Shown piece after piece: positions 25,065 to 35,661 of a stretch of DNA of 64,000 nucleotides. Source of the DNA: an uncultured Chloroflexota bacterium (GTDB lineage: Bacteria > Chloroflexota > UBA11872 > VXNJ01); assembly GCA_913043205.1 (NCBI GenBank), contig CAJWLF010000011.1, positions 17,121-81,120 of the forward strand, in the 5' to 3' direction. Made by a program: the position numbers and the translations under genes. The first letter of the stretch is position 1. Every line of letters starts with the position of its first letter. The notes below the pieces were generated by a model. It was not told the DNA's origin and searched no databases. It saw only the letters and a program-made list of their open reading frames with translations.

Positions 25065-26779
25065 ATACGCCCAAACTGCCGACTTAGTTCATCTAATCCA
25101 AACTTGAGAATGGTGGGACGTCCGTGAGGGCACGTTAATCCCAAATCACATTCATTTAAGTCGTTAACGAGCTCGGCCATTTCCTCAATAGACAGGACAT
25201 CACCCGATTTAACTGCCCCATGGCAAGCAGTAGCCCACCGTATACGCTCGATAGGATCTGAGGTACGCATAAATTCATAGGCGAGGTCGTCGACCAGTTG
25301 AATAAAAAATGTACCGGGCTCGACATGAGAACATTGCGGTGGGACAGTACGTAAAGTCCAGGAGGTGCCCCCAAAAAAGTCGACAGCAAATCCCATATTA
25401 TCCAGCAATTCCACATTGTCAGATAGCCATGCTGACGTCTTCCCACTAAATTCAATGACTAGCGGCGATAAGATACTTTGTCGTTCGTCACTCATAGTCC
25501 CACTGTTCAACTGTTCATATCTGATTCGTTCATGTGCTGCATGTTGATCAATGACATACAGCCCGTCGTTTCCGAGCGCCACTATATACAGTCGATTTAA
25601 TTGCCCTATTGGCCGAATATTTTGTTTTTTGGAGACTGTGTGTTCGGGCAGCTCTATCCCACTATCTTTATTCATATCCCTAACTTGAAACTTAAATTGG
25701 TCGTAATCAGTAGAGGCGCCAGTAGCAAACATATCGGCACCAGATGGAAGAAAGGCGTGGCGGTCAGTTTCCGCAGACTTAGTTAGCGAGCTAGGATTGT
25801 CTACTGTCATCAATGTATCTCTAATCGCCCGAGTAACACCTGAAAATATTTCAGAATCCGATTTGAATTTTATTTCTGATTTGGTCGGGTGAACATTGAC
25901 ATCGATTTGATGTGTCGGCAGTTCTAGACTAAGAACGACAATAGGATGACGTCCAGACGGTAGAAGACCTCGATAAGCCTCAGATACCGCAGCTTGAAGA
26001 GTTCGATTCGAGACCCATCGACCATTGACGAAAAAGGAAATATACCTTCGACCTCTCCTCGTTTTCCCAGGGCGGCTAATGACGCCAGAAATACCCTTAA
26101 AATCTGATCCAGAAATGCTAATAGTATCGCTTACGATTCGGTCACCAAGCATTTCGGCCAAGACGTTTCGAATTTCACCGCTACCGCTGCTACGAAGTTT
26201 TTCTTTGCCATCAATAATAAGCACCATCTTTACGGAGGGATTTGCCAGAGCAAGATTTTGTATGGTATCGACTATACGTAGGGATTCGGTGCGCTCGGAC
26301 TTCAGAAATTCTGCTCGGGCGGGAAAATTCGCAAATAGATCAGACACGAACACTGCAGTTCCCTGTTTGCCACCGAATTCCTCGTCAGACTCGACATTCC
26401 CAGCAGATATTGCTAATCGCCTCCCAACCATTCCTTCATTGGAGACTGACTGAATCTCCAGCTTACTGACTGCAGCAATGCTAGCTAAAGCTTCTCCTCT
26501 AAATCCTAATGATCGAATCTGCAACAATTCATCTGAACTTGTCAGCTTACTTGTTGCAAACGGCTCAATCGCTAAAGGTAGTTGGTTAGAAGGAATGCCA
26601 TCACCATCATCATATACTCGCAGATAGTGCCGACCACCCGCAGAGATATCTACAGTAATATTCTGGGCATTCGCATCTAATGAATTCTCCACCAATTCTT
26701 TTACTGCCGATGCTGGACGTTCAATGACCTCCCCTGCAGCAATTTTCGCTTGGACTGAAGAAGACAACCGTCGAATCAT
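25061..26779 (-). CDS. mutL: DNA mismatch repair protein MutL
   Basis: A 572-residue GHKL ATPase. The N-terminus has AAGEVIERPASAVKELVENS, DDGDGI and RSLGFRGEALASI. The C-terminal domain contains DQHAAHERIRYEQL, the metal-binding endonuclease motif of MutL in organisms without MutH, plus ACHGA and CPHGRP, which complete the zinc site. It therefore nicks the daughter strand itself. Its start overlaps the mutS stop by 4 bp. Confidence 0.97.
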   Translation of the reverse strand: MIRRLSSSVQAKIAAGEVIERPASAVKELVENSLDANAQNITVDISAGGRHYLRVYDDGDGIPSNQLPLAIEPFATSKLTSSDELLQIRSLGFRGEALASIAAVSKLEIQSVSNEGMVGRRLAISAGNVESDEEFGGKQGTAVFVSDLFANFPARAEFLKSERTESLRIVDTIQNLALANPSVKMVLIIDGKEKLRSSGSGEIRNVLAEMLGDRIVSDTISISGSDFKGISGVISRPGKTRRGRRYISFFVNGRWVSNRTLQAAVSEAYRGLLPSGRHPIVVLSLELPTHQIDVNVHPTKSEIKFKSDSEIFSGVTRAIRDTLMTVDNPSSLTKSAETDRHAFLPSGADMFATGASTDYDQFKFQVRDMNKDSGIELPEHTVSKKQNIRPIGQLNRLYIVALGNDGLYVIDQHAAHERIRYEQLNSGTMSDERQSILSPLVIEFSGKTSAWLSDNVELLDNMGFAVDFFGGTSWTLRTVPPQCSHVEPGTFFIQLVDDLAYEFMRTSDPIERIRWATACHGAVKSGDVLSIEEMAELVNDLNECDLGLTCPHGRPTILKFGLDELSRQFGRI

Positions 26780-29304
26780 TTGGAGGCCTCTTGACGCAAT
26801 TCAGACAACATCACAAGTGCTTCAAGGGGACTCATAGAATCCAGGTCGAGCATTCGAATCTTTTCGATCAGCCCACTTAAATCTTCGTCTACACTGGATT
26901 CGCGACGAACAATCTCAGGTTGATTAGTTGGCTTGTTGGCTTCCATTTGTGCTAAAACATGCTCAGCGCGATCAGTAACTGCCTTGGGAACGCCGGCTAT
27001 TCGTGCAACATGAATTCCATAACTCTTATCAGTACCTCCCGAAACCACCTTTCTCAAAAACACAACATGACCGTTCTTTTCAGAGACCGACATATTGAAA
27101 TTTCGTACATCTGACAACTCCTTAGCCAGCGTTATTAATTCATGATAATGCGTCGCGAATACTGTCTTTGCCTTTAACCCTGGGCGGTTATGCAAATACT
27201 CTATGACGGATCGCGCAATAGACAATCCATCATATGTGCTAGTGCCGCGGCCAATTTCATCAAGAATGACTAAGCTGTCGGCCGTAGCCCGAGTTAGTAT
27301 TGACGCCAACTCGGTCATTTCAACCATAAATGTACTTAATCCACCAGCCAAGTCATCACGTGCGCCAACTCTAGTGAACACCCGATCAAAGATGGGCAGC
27401 ACTGCTTGCCCAGCAGGCACGTGCATTCCTGCTTGCGCCATGATAGCTATAATCGCCAATTGTCTTAGATAGGTTGATTTACCAGCCATGTTTGGACCAG
27501 TTAGAACAATGATCTGCCCATCCTTACCGCCTAGACGACAATCATTCGGCACAAATCCCTCAATTTGAGTTGCTTCGACAATCGGGTGCCGCGAGGCCAC
27601 GATTTTTAGTGTGCGAGCATCACTGAATTCAGGCCTACAATAATCAAATTCTCTAGAAATTAGGGCTGACGATATAGCGACGTCTATCGAAGCGATTCTC
27701 TCACCTACTAGAATGCATTCATGGCTATGTTCACCCAGCTTGGACAGAATTCCGGAATACAGTTCCTGCTCGAAATGTTTGACCCGTTGATCTGCTTCGA
27801 GGACTTGTTGTTCGTGTAGTTTTAGCCGATCGGTAGAAAATCTCTGTGAATTCGCTAGAGTCTGTTTGGGCTGAAAGTCATCCGGAGGAGATCCCGTGGC
27901 TAATGCCGCATTGCTAATTTCCACGTAGTAACCAAATACTCTATTGAACCCTATCTTTAACCCTTTCAGCCCACTGTTCTCTTTCAAATCCTTCTCATAA
28001 TTTACTAACCACTTTCGCTCACCACCCGCCAATTCAATTGCTTCGTCAAGATCTCGACTGTAGCCAGTTTTAATGGTCCTATCAGGATCATCAGAAATAG
28101 CACGATCAATGATGTTGATTACCTGCTCACATTGTGGAATTTCACCATAGCCCAGTTCAGAGACAATTGGCATTGTCGCCAAAGCTTCGGCTGCAGTACG
28201 AGCGCCTTTCAATGATCGACATAGTGATAATAGGTCCGTCTTCTTTGCCAATCCTCTTCGTATCCTTACAGCTATCCGTTCTATGTCAGACACAGTCGCC
28301 AAAGCCTTATGAATGTCGTCACAAGCCGAGTAATCTTCTTTGAATATATCAACCAGTTCTAGTCGCTTATTGATTTCCAACACATCTACCAGAGGCAAAT
28401 CAATTCTATTCTTTAATAATCGACCTCCCATGGGGGTGTTTGTGCGGTCCACAGTCTCGAATAAATTCGCGTTATTGGAAGTGTGGGATATAGAACAGGT
28501 GAGCTCGAGATTCCGTTTAGTGTATTCGTCAATCTCCAAATACCGGGAAGCGTGATGAATTTTAAGGTTTGTAAATACCGGAAGACCGGAGGGCTGATTG
28601 GAACGTATGTAGTTCATCGCAATTAACACCACTCTAGCTGACAAGTCATCTAAGGTGACCGGAATTTTCAAGTCGCTGAGGGCTTCGTAAACCTTGGGCA
28701 CTGCATCTGAGGCGAGGCCTGCCCAATGATCAACGTTACTACAAATCTCTTCCTGTACACCGAGTTCATCATAGGTAAGATTACTTAACACTTCTGCAGG
28801 CGCTATTCGGTTCAACTCGCGGCGAACCGATGCGATAACGTCTTGGTCATAGCGACCAACAGTCAATTCCCCAGTGCTAATATCACAGTAACAAATACCG
28901 AGGGCACCGTTGTCCTCAATGGCTACGGCAAGAAAATTGTTATGCACAGAATCTATCATGGCCTCCTGGAATTTCGTGCCTGGCGTAATAATTTGTTGAA
29001 TACGCCGTTCCACTAGACCTTTTCCAGGTGGGGTAACTTGTTCGCAAAACGCTATCTTTTTGCCGGCTTCAAGTAGCCGAGAGGCGTAGTTATCGATTGC
29101 ATGGTGTGGAACCCCACACATCGGAATACGTTTTCCTTTTCCCATCTCGCGAGAGGTAAGAACAATTTGAAGAATACTTGCAGCTTCTTTGGCGTCATCA
29201 TCAAACATTTCGTAGAAATCACCGAGGCGAAAGAGCAATATTGCATCGCCCGCTATACGTTTGAGCTCCAAGTATTGTTTACGAAGTGGTGTGATATCTG
29301 CCAT
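26776..29304 (-). CDS. mutS: DNA mismatch repair protein MutS
   Basis: An 842-residue MutS1-type protein. The mismatch-reading Phe-x-Glu is in LFRLGDFYEMF near residues 24-34. The ATPase has Walker A GPNMAGKSTYLRQ, Walker B LVILDEIGRGTSTYDG and ATHYHEL. The C-terminal helix-turn-helix and a short tail follow. All domains and normal length are present. It is cotranscribed with mutL. Confidence 0.97.
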   Translation of the reverse strand: MADITPLRKQYLELKRIAGDAILLFRLGDFYEMFDDDAKEAASILQIVLTSREMGKGKRIPMCGVPHHAIDNYASRLLEAGKKIAFCEQVTPPGKGLVERRIQQIITPGTKFQEAMIDSVHNNFLAVAIEDNGALGICYCDISTGELTVGRYDQDVIASVRRELNRIAPAEVLSNLTYDELGVQEEICSNVDHWAGLASDAVPKVYEALSDLKIPVTLDDLSARVVLIAMNYIRSNQPSGLPVFTNLKIHHASRYLEIDEYTKRNLELTCSISHTSNNANLFETVDRTNTPMGGRLLKNRIDLPLVDVLEINKRLELVDIFKEDYSACDDIHKALATVSDIERIAVRIRRGLAKKTDLLSLCRSLKGARTAAEALATMPIVSELGYGEIPQCEQVINIIDRAISDDPDRTIKTGYSRDLDEAIELAGGERKWLVNYEKDLKENSGLKGLKIGFNRVFGYYVEISNAALATGSPPDDFQPKQTLANSQRFSTDRLKLHEQQVLEADQRVKHFEQELYSGILSKLGEHSHECILVGERIASIDVAISSALISREFDYCRPEFSDARTLKIVASRHPIVEATQIEGFVPNDCRLGGKDGQIIVLTGPNMAGKSTYLRQLAIIAIMAQAGMHVPAGQAVLPIFDRVFTRVGARDDLAGGLSTFMVEMTELASILTRATADSLVILDEIGRGTSTYDGLSIARSVIEYLHNRPGLKAKTVFATHYHELITLAKELSDVRNFNMSVSEKNGHVVFLRKVVSGGTDKSYGIHVARIAGVPKAVTDRAEHVLAQMEANKPTNQPEIVRRESSVDEDLSGLIEKIRMLDLDSMSPLEALVMLSELRQEASK

Positions 29305-29357
29305 CTCAGGTTATCCTCACACCAACATGCAAGTGGCAGCTATCGCGAAACGATGAA

Positions 29358-30536
29358 TTATGGTTCCAGAACCTCCGTCGATGTGGCAGCACGTTTTTCC
29401 TCTAAGAGTTGTTCGATTCCGGCAGTGAGTCGTGGCATAAACTGATCTTCATCAAGCGTCTCCAGGATTTCACCTTTTGAAAAGATGACCCCTCGTCCTT
29501 TGCCCCCCGCAAGACCGATATCGGCGTCCTTCGCCTCCCCTGGTCCATTGACTACGCACCCCATCACAGCAACCTTAATAGGCTCATCGACATGCTCCAA
29601 ATATTTCTCAACCTTATCCACTAACGGGAATAGATCAATTTCACATCTACCACAGGACGGGCAAGAAACCATGACCGGCCCTTTCTCTCGGATATCAAGG
29701 GATTTTAATATCTCAAATGCTACAGGAATTTCCTCTTCCGGTTCAGCGGTAAGGGACACTCGAATAGTATCGCCAATACCTTCATATAGAAGCATCCCTA
29801 TACCGATGGCAGAACGAATGCTCCCCGCCCTAGGTGTTCCGGCCTCAGTAATACCAAGATGTAGTGGGTACGGAATCTTTGGTGCTAACATTCGGTATGC
29901 GCGAACCATGGGATCGATCTCGAATGCTTTCAATGAGATTTTCATTGACTCAAAGCCTTCCCCCTCCAAAATGCGGATGTGCTCCATCGCATGTCCAACC
30001 ATAGCCTCGGCTAGAGCTTCGCCTTGTTTCGGTCTACCATCAGGATGTCGATTCTCAGGTATTGACCCGGCATTTACACCTATTCGAATAGGAATATCAC
30101 GTGATTTACAAGCCTTGACTACCTGCTTTACGCGGTCCGGATCACCAATGTTTCCCGGATTGATTCGAAGACCATGAATTCCAGCTTCAGCCGCGGAGAG
30201 AGCCAACCGGTAATCAAAATGAATGTCAGCGATCAATGGAACAGAAGAATTTTTGACCAAATTAGGAAGTGCCTGCGCTGCATTATTATCAGGGACCGCA
30301 ATGCGGACTATTTCACATCCCGCGTCAGCAAGACGCTGGATTTGTGCTCTGGTAGCATCTACATCTGCCGTATTAGTAGTTGTCATCGACTGAACGACGA
30401 CGTCGCCTCCGCCCCCAATCCTAACGTCTCCCACATAGACAGGAATCGATGTGCGCCTTTTAGATACGTTAGCCAGTGAAAATTCCTTTCGACTTAGTAA
30501 AAATTCCGAATAACAATCGGAAATTCGATACATCAC
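29358..30536 (-). CDS. ispG: 4-hydroxy-3-methylbut-2-enyl diphosphate synthase
   Basis: The penultimate MEP-pathway enzyme, a 4Fe-4S protein converting MEcPP to HMBPP. Seen: TSIPVYVGDVRIGGG, VVQSMTTTNTADVDAT, LIADIHFDYRLA, and cluster ligands in SCPSCGRCEI and GCVVNGPGEAKDADIG. The longest frame uses GTG at 30536, adding about 20 unconserved residues. A CTG at 30476 (Leu21, followed by ANVSKRRT) sits 7 nt after AAAGGA, matches family N-termini and is probably the true start. It is the last gene of the rseP/dxr block, separated from rseP by about 45-105 bp. Confidence 0.95.
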   Translation of the reverse strand: MMYRISDCYSEFLLSRKEFSLANVSKRRTSIPVYVGDVRIGGGGDVVVQSMTTTNTADVDATRAQIQRLADAGCEIVRIAVPDNNAAQALPNLVKNSSVPLIADIHFDYRLALSAAEAGIHGLRINPGNIGDPDRVKQVVKACKSRDIPIRIGVNAGSIPENRHPDGRPKQGEALAEAMVGHAMEHIRILEGEGFESMKISLKAFEIDPMVRAYRMLAPKIPYPLHLGITEAGTPRAGSIRSAIGIGMLLYEGIGDTIRVSLTAEPEEEIPVAFEILKSLDIREKGPVMVSCPSCGRCEIDLFPLVDKVEKYLEHVDEPIKVAVMGCVVNGPGEAKDADIGLAGGKGRGVIFSKGEILETLDEDQFMPRLTAGIEQLLEEKRAATSTEVLEP

Positions 30537-30582
30537 AATAATATCTGATACCCACCAAGACCTAAACCTGAAACGGGTTCAG

Positions 30583-31590
30583 TTAGTTAATCAACTGCTG
30601 AACATCGCGCATTGTAACCATTAAAACAAGCATAATTAACAGTGCCATCCCAGTGAAATTGATTGCCGCTTCCTGACTGCGAGATAATCTGCGACGCCTC
30701 AAAATCTCTACAATAATTAACGTGATCCGGCCACCGTCCAGAACGGGCCATGGGAGAAGATTGAAAAGTGCTAGCTGAGCGGATATCAATCCTGCGAGGA
30801 ACAAAACAAATTCGGGACCGTAGCGAGTAGCCTCGCCAAAGACATTTACAATTCCTACCGGACCTGACACTTCCAACTCCGCGCCACCCAGGACGTCTAT
30901 AACGTGCCTAGGGATTACAATAAGGGAGCGAATCGTATAGACCACACCACGTTGAACAGCCACGTCTACTGGTGTTGGGCTAAACGATGGGTGCAGCCTT
31001 ACCCCAATAGGCCCTTGCCCATCGGGAGGATTTGCCCGTGGCGCCACCGGGATTTGTAAGATCTGACTTCCACGATCTACAGTGAACGTGACCAAGTCTT
31101 TGTTGGATATTCCAATTATTCCTCCTGGGTCACCAGCTCGGCCGACCGGCGACCCGTCAACTGCCTTAATTACGTCCCCTGGCAAAACGCCAGAGTGAGC
31201 GGCCGGCCCATCAGGCTCAATGAAAACCACCTCGTAGCCTGCAATATCCGAGACCATTGTTGACGCTGTAAAAAGCAATGGTGCTAGCAATAGATTGGCC
31301 ATGGGCCCAGCCAACAAAACCATCATCCGTTGCATGGCAGGTCGCTCGTAATAGGAATCAGAGCCGCCTTCTGGGCTTGCTTCTCCTTTTAGTCGGACAA
31401 ACCCTCCTAAGGGAATGAGATTGAGAGAGAACACAGACCCAAGAAATCTTTTCGCTATCAATCTGGGAGGGAACCCGAGGCCAAATTCAGTGACCGATAT
31501 TCCAAGTCTTCGAGCCGCGCCAAAATGACCACATTCATGAACAACGATTAACAGACTGAGAGTAATGAGAGCGACGATTATTGATAGCAT
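30583..31590 (-). CDS. rseP: Site-2 RIP metalloprotease RseP/RasP
   Basis: A 335-residue intramembrane zinc protease. The active site HECGH is at residues 18-22 in TM1. A PDZ domain containing GVLPGDVIKAVDGSPVG follows in the middle, and the third ligand is in LLPWPVLDGGRI near the C-terminus. It cleaves anti-sigma factors or signal peptides in the membrane. Placement between dxr and ispG is the standard cluster order. Confidence 0.95.
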   Translation of the reverse strand: MLSIIVALITLSLLIVVHECGHFGAARRLGISVTEFGLGFPPRLIAKRFLGSVFSLNLIPLGGFVRLKGEASPEGGSDSYYERPAMQRMMVLLAGPMANLLLAPLLFTASTMVSDIAGYEVVFIEPDGPAAHSGVLPGDVIKAVDGSPVGRAGDPGGIIGISNKDLVTFTVDRGSQILQIPVAPRANPPDGQGPIGVRLHPSFSPTPVDVAVQRGVVYTIRSLIVIPRHVIDVLGGAELEVSGPVGIVNVFGEATRYGPEFVLFLAGLISAQLALFNLLPWPVLDGGRITLIIVEILRRRRLSRSQEAAINFTGMALLIMLVLMVTMRDVQQLIN

Positions 31591-31624
31591 TTATGTCTGA
31601 CCCAATAGGTCACTTGGAAGGACC

Positions 31625-32794
31625 TTACCAACCATCTTTAGTCAATTCCTTAGCAGATTCATAACCAGCAACGTACCAGTCCGTAATTTGATCAAGCGAA
31701 TTTAGAGGAGTAAAGGCGGTCTGGTCGATTGTCGCTCGTATCAATTTTGCTATCTCGGAGTAGCTTATAAGACCACTGAGAAATAACTCGACAGCTGCGT
31801 CGTCTGCTCCGCATAGTGTTGCTGGCAAGTTGCCCCCTTTTCTTCCGGCACGTATACCAATATCCAGCAAGGGGAACCTGTCGGCATCAGGTCGTTCAAA
31901 TGTTATGTCATGGTCGATAATGAGTTGGCCGAAATCTACCAGCTTACTGGAGGCATCCAACCGATCTGGATATGACAAAGCATAAGCAATAGGCACTCTC
32001 ATATCTGGCTCGCCTAATTGAGCCTTTATGGAGCCGTCTTTAAAGTTAACAAAAGAGTGCACGATGCTTTGCGGATGAATTACCACATCGATATTTTCGA
32101 ACGGCACTCCGAACAGCCAATGAGCCTCAATCACTTCAATCGCCTTGTTCATTAGCGTGGCCGAATCAATAGATATTTTGGGCCCCATGTCCCAGTTGGG
32201 ATGCCGCAAAGCCTCCCCTGGTGACACGTCTCTTAGTTGTTCAATCGAATATTGTCTAAATGGCCCACCGGACGCAGTCAGAATCACCCTATGAACATCT
32301 TCAATTACTTCGCCATGCATACATTGCCATATCGCACTATGTTCGCTATCAACGGGGAAAACACTTACATCGTTGTCATTGGCCATACCGATTATGATTG
32401 AACCACCCATGACGAGGAGCTCTTTACTAGCCAAAGCGATATCGATACCACTTCTGATGGCAGAAACCGTTGGGGCAAATCCAGCCTGCCCGGTAGTAGC
32501 AATTAAAACAATATCCGCACCCGATTCAGATGCACATGCACATAACCCATCGGCACCAGACAAAACTTCACCCTTATACTCCATCTGGTCCTTAATTGGG
32601 TCTGTTGAATTATCACTTGCTACCGACACCATAGGAACATCAAATTTGTTTGCCTGCCGGAGTAATTTGCGCGTGTTAGACCCAGCCGCGAGCGCTACAA
32701 CATCAAATTTATCTGAGTGTGCATCGATTACACTTAGTGCTTGAGTGCCAATAGAGCCTGTACTGCCCAATATTGCAACTTTTCGTCTATTCAT
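31625..32794 (-). CDS. dxr: 1-deoxy-D-xylulose 5-phosphate reductoisomerase
   Basis: The NADPH-dependent second step of the MEP isoprenoid pathway. The N-terminus VAILGSTGSIGTQAL is the NADPH site. LASKELLVMGG, PVDSEHSAIWQC (metal and substrate ligands), TASGGPFR and NWDMGPKISIDSATLMNK are all present. Length 389 is normal. It lies 9 bp downstream of cdsA. Confidence 0.97.
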   Translation of the reverse strand: MNRRKVAILGSTGSIGTQALSVIDAHSDKFDVVALAAGSNTRKLLRQANKFDVPMVSVASDNSTDPIKDQMEYKGEVLSGADGLCACASESGADIVLIATTGQAGFAPTVSAIRSGIDIALASKELLVMGGSIIIGMANDNDVSVFPVDSEHSAIWQCMHGEVIEDVHRVILTASGGPFRQYSIEQLRDVSPGEALRHPNWDMGPKISIDSATLMNKAIEVIEAHWLFGVPFENIDVVIHPQSIVHSFVNFKDGSIKAQLGEPDMRVPIAYALSYPDRLDASSKLVDFGQLIIDHDITFERPDADRFPLLDIGIRAGRKGGNLPATLCGADDAAVELFLSGLISYSEIAKLIRATIDQTAFTPLNSLDQITDWYVAGYESAKELTKDGW

Positions 32795-32803
32795 CGTCTG
32801 GAT

Positions 32804-33604
32804 TTATATTCCGAATAATAATTGGGCAAGCCAAAACAACACTAAGCCGGTTGGTGCGGTGAATATCACGCTGTCGATACGGTCTAATACCCCACCGTGT
32901 CCGGGTAGTATTTTACCCGAGTCCTTTACTCCAGCAGTACGTTTGATGGCAGAACCTACCAAATCACCAACTTGGGCCGAACACGCTAACAGAACAGCCG
33001 CAATCATTATATAGATCAAGGACATAGATAAAACACTTACAAAGATTATGCCTATGCATACGGATAAGGCCAATCCTCCAACGGCTCCTTCTAGCGTCTT
33101 AGCAGGTGAAATATGGGCCATAAATGGTCGCCTTCCAAATTTGCGACCCACGAAGTAAGCGCCAGCATCATAACTCCAGGTTACAGACAAGGTGTACAGT
33201 ATCCAAAATATGCCCAAAGGCATCTGTCTTAAGAAAATGAAGCTTATCGACGGGACCACTAAATATAGAGCAGCGGTAACCCCCATCATCCATCCTTCTA
33301 GACGGTCTGAAGTGCTAGTCCCAAGAATTCGTGCAAGAGAAGCAAGAGACATTAGCCCGCAATATATGGCAACAATTTCCAGCTGAACCGCTTCAAAGGC
33401 AAGCACCAAAACGGGGGGTAATCCCAGAAATAGTGCAGCTGTTAAATCAAACTTTATGGATCTAGTTTTTGACATCGATTTAAATTCAAGCAACCCAACC
33501 AAAGTAAGCACAGCCATAAGCGATCCAAATAACGGATTACCGACGACAACCGCCAAAACGACTAACGGAATTAGCAGGGCTGATGTAGTAATTCGTAAAA
33601 GCAA
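32804..33604 (-). CDS. cdsA: Phosphatidate cytidylyltransferase
   Basis: A polytopic membrane enzyme of 266 residues making CDP-diacylglycerol. The family signature at the C-terminus is present as [13 protein letters not shown] followed by [11 protein letters not shown]. About seven or eight hydrophobic helices precede it. It lies between uppS and dxr, as in many bacteria. Confidence 0.95.
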   Translation of the reverse strand: MLLRITTSALLIPLVVLAVVVGNPLFGSLMAVLTLVGLLEFKSMSKTRSIKFDLTAALFLGLPPVLVLAFEAVQLEIVAIYCGLMSLASLARILGTSTSDRLEGWMMGVTAALYLVVPSISFIFLRQMPLGIFWILYTLSVTWSYDAGAYFVGRKFGRRPFMAHISPAKTLEGAVGGLALSVCIGIIFVSVLSMSLIYIMIAAVLLACSAQVGDLVGSAIKRTAGVKDSGKILPGHGGVLDRIDSVIFTAPTGLVLFWLAQLLFGI

Positions 33605-33612
33605 CTCGATGT

Positions 33613-34374
33613 TTATTCGTCGCTCGCCCTGATATCTCCATGAGATAATAGTGTTGACTGACCATATCGCCGATCTCGTTGCCCATAAGCGGTGAAAGCT
33701 TCGTGTAATGAAGCAATATCAAAGTCCGGCCACAGAGCTTCTGAAATGAAAAATTCAGCATAAGCCGATTGCCACAATAAGAAATTGCTAATTCGTTGTT
33801 CTCCACCTGTTCGTATAATAAGGTCTGGATCGGGCTGATTATTCGTATACATATACGTATCCATTAGATCTTCGCTTACATCCTCCGAATCAACACCTTC
33901 GCGAATGATATTTTGCACCGCCCGAACTATTTCCGCTCTGCCACCATAGTTGAATGCAATATTCAAGGTCAGTCGATCAAAATGTTTTGTTGAGCGCTCA
34001 AGTCTTCTAATACTCAACCGAAGAGCCGGATTAATAGGGCTCATAGATCCAAGTATTCGGATTTGAATTCGATTTTCGAAAATCGATTTACGCTCAGCGC
34101 GAAGACGATCCCCAATAAGGCCAAGCAAGGTTTCAATTTCGCTACGCGGCCTAGCCCAGTTTTCTGTGCTAAGCGCATAAATAGTGAGGTAGCGCACCCC
34201 GTAGTTAGCACAAGCTTCAGCTATCGGCCTTACATTTAGGGTGCCAGCCTTATGGCCTTCAGACCTCGGTATTCCCTTAGTCTGTGCCCATCTACCATTA
34301 CCATCCATAATTATTCCAACATGGAGAGGAACGTGGCTATCGTGACCTGGAGGGTTATTGGTATTTGAATTCAT
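33613..34374 (-). CDS. uppS: Isoprenyl transferase (undecaprenyl diphosphate synthase)
   Basis: A cis-prenyltransferase of 253 residues. Seen: [17 protein letters not shown] with the catalytic Asp, [26 protein letters not shown], and the C-terminal [21 protein letters not shown] with ALWPDF. It makes the lipid carrier for cell-wall synthesis from MEP-pathway precursors. Its start overlaps the frr stop by 4 bp. Confidence 0.97.
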   Translation of the reverse strand: MNSNTNNPPGHDSHVPLHVGIIMDGNGRWAQTKGIPRSEGHKAGTLNVRPIAEACANYGVRYLTIYALSTENWARPRSEIETLLGLIGDRLRAERKSIFENRIQIRILGSMSPINPALRLSIRRLERSTKHFDRLTLNIAFNYGGRAEIVRAVQNIIREGVDSEDVSEDLMDTYMYTNNQPDPDLIIRTGGEQRISNFLLWQSAYAEFFISEALWPDFDIASLHEAFTAYGQRDRRYGQSTLLSHGDIRASDE

Positions 34375-34928
34375 ACTTCAAGCACCTCGCCCTCTTTGCG
34401 TTTGCCTGCCTCATCCATGATTTTTACCTGAGTCTGGGTCAATTCATCTAACTGTTCAATAGCGCGCCTGGCATCATCTTCGGAAGCCATTTTCTCTTTT
34501 TCTGCCTCTCGAATATCCGCTAACGCGGAACGCCTAACATTTCTAAGCGAAATCTTACCTTCTTCAACTTTTTGAAAAACAACTTTTACCAATTCTTTTC
34601 GGCGGTCCTCAGACAATGGAGGAAAAGGTAATCGAATCACATTGCCATCATTACCGGGCGTAATGCCCAAGGTAGATTGCTCTAGAGCGCGCTCTATCGC
34701 CTCAATCAGAGATTTGTCCCAGGGTTGAATAATAAGCATCCTGGCCTCTGGCACTGACACGCTTGCAACAACTTTAAGGGCCTGGGAGACACCATATGCA
34801 TCAATTTCAATTTCCTCAACTAGTGACGCAGATGCTCGTCCTGTACGGATGTTAGACAATTCCTTTTCTAGAGATTGGAGAGCTTTTGCCATGCTAGTAT
34901 CGGCCTCTGCCAAAATATCAACCAACAT
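34371..34928 (-). CDS. frr: Ribosome recycling factor
   Basis: Splits the post-termination ribosome together with EF-G. The three-helix bundle signature ELSNIRTGRASASLVEEI is near the N-terminus, followed by QPWDKSLIEAIERAL, RLPFPPLSEDRRKELVK and RNVRRSALADI. The longest frame starts at 34937; Met at 34928 (MLVDILAEAD) is more typical. It overlaps the end of pyrH. Confidence 0.96.
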   Translation of the reverse strand: MLVDILAEADTSMAKALQSLEKELSNIRTGRASASLVEEIEIDAYGVSQALKVVASVSVPEARMLIIQPWDKSLIEAIERALEQSTLGITPGNDGNVIRLPFPPLSEDRRKELVKVVFQKVEEGKISLRNVRRSALADIREAEKEKMASEDDARRAIEQLDELTQTQVKIMDEAGKRKEGEVLEV

Positions 34929-35646
34929 TATTGTCATCTACCATCGTGCCCACCTTTTTACCCAGTAGTACATTCGTTAGACTGTTTGGCTCATCCAGAC
35001 TAAATACGCAAATTGGCATCTTATGTTCCATGCACAAACTAAATGCAGTCGCATCCATTACTTCGACACCTAGATTAAGAGCGTCCAAATAACTTATTCG
35101 ATCAAACTTAGTAGCATCAACAAACTTGATAGGATCCTTATCAAAAACACCATTCACCTGCGTAGCTTTTAAATATATATCGGCACCGATCTCCATGGCA
35201 CGTAGTGCGCCAGCAGTATCCGTTGTAAAATAGGGATTACCAGACCCTGCACCAAAGATCACTATCCGGTTAGCCGACAAATGCTTTATGGCCCGGCGCC
35301 TAATATAAGGCTCTGCCACTTCTCGCATTTCAATAGCTGACTGAACGCGAGAGTCACACCCCAATGATTCAATTGCCTCTTGCAGAGCCAGTGAGTTCAT
35401 TACAGTGGCTAACATTCCAATGTAGTCGGCCGTAGATCTATCCATACCATTATTTTCTGCCTCACGCCCGCGCCAAATATTTCCGGCACCTATAACCACG
35501 CCCAGTTGAACCCCTAGCGAATGTGCTTCGACAATTTGTTCTGCCAGCATTTTGGCCATAGTCGGAGAGACCCCCAAACCACTTTCATCAGCCAATGCAG
35601 TACCGCTTAGCTTAAGCAGTACCCGCTGATAAACACTCTCGGCCAA
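34918..35646 (-). CDS. pyrH: UMP kinase
   Basis: A bacterial hexameric UMP kinase of the amino-acid-kinase fold. Seen: RVLLKLSGTALADE, VVIGAGNIWRG, MDRSTADYIGMLATVMN, and GSGNPYFTTDTAGALRAMEI. It phosphorylates UMP to UDP. Length is normal. It is 15 bp downstream of tsf in the conserved rpsB-tsf-pyrH-frr order. Confidence 0.97.
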   Translation of the reverse strand: MAESVYQRVLLKLSGTALADESGLGVSPTMAKMLAEQIVEAHSLGVQLGVVIGAGNIWRGREAENNGMDRSTADYIGMLATVMNSLALQEAIESLGCDSRVQSAIEMREVAEPYIRRRAIKHLSANRIVIFGAGSGNPYFTTDTAGALRAMEIGADIYLKATQVNGVFDKDPIKFVDATKFDRISYLDALNLGVEVMDATAFSLCMEHKMPICVFSLDEPNSLTNVLLGKKVGTMVDDNNVG

Positions 35647-35661
35647 ATTAAGCCCCCGATT

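Noticed and set aside
29485..30177. 230-codon plus-strand frame opposite ispG
   Set aside because: Antisense shadow; ispG motifs are complete on the other strand.
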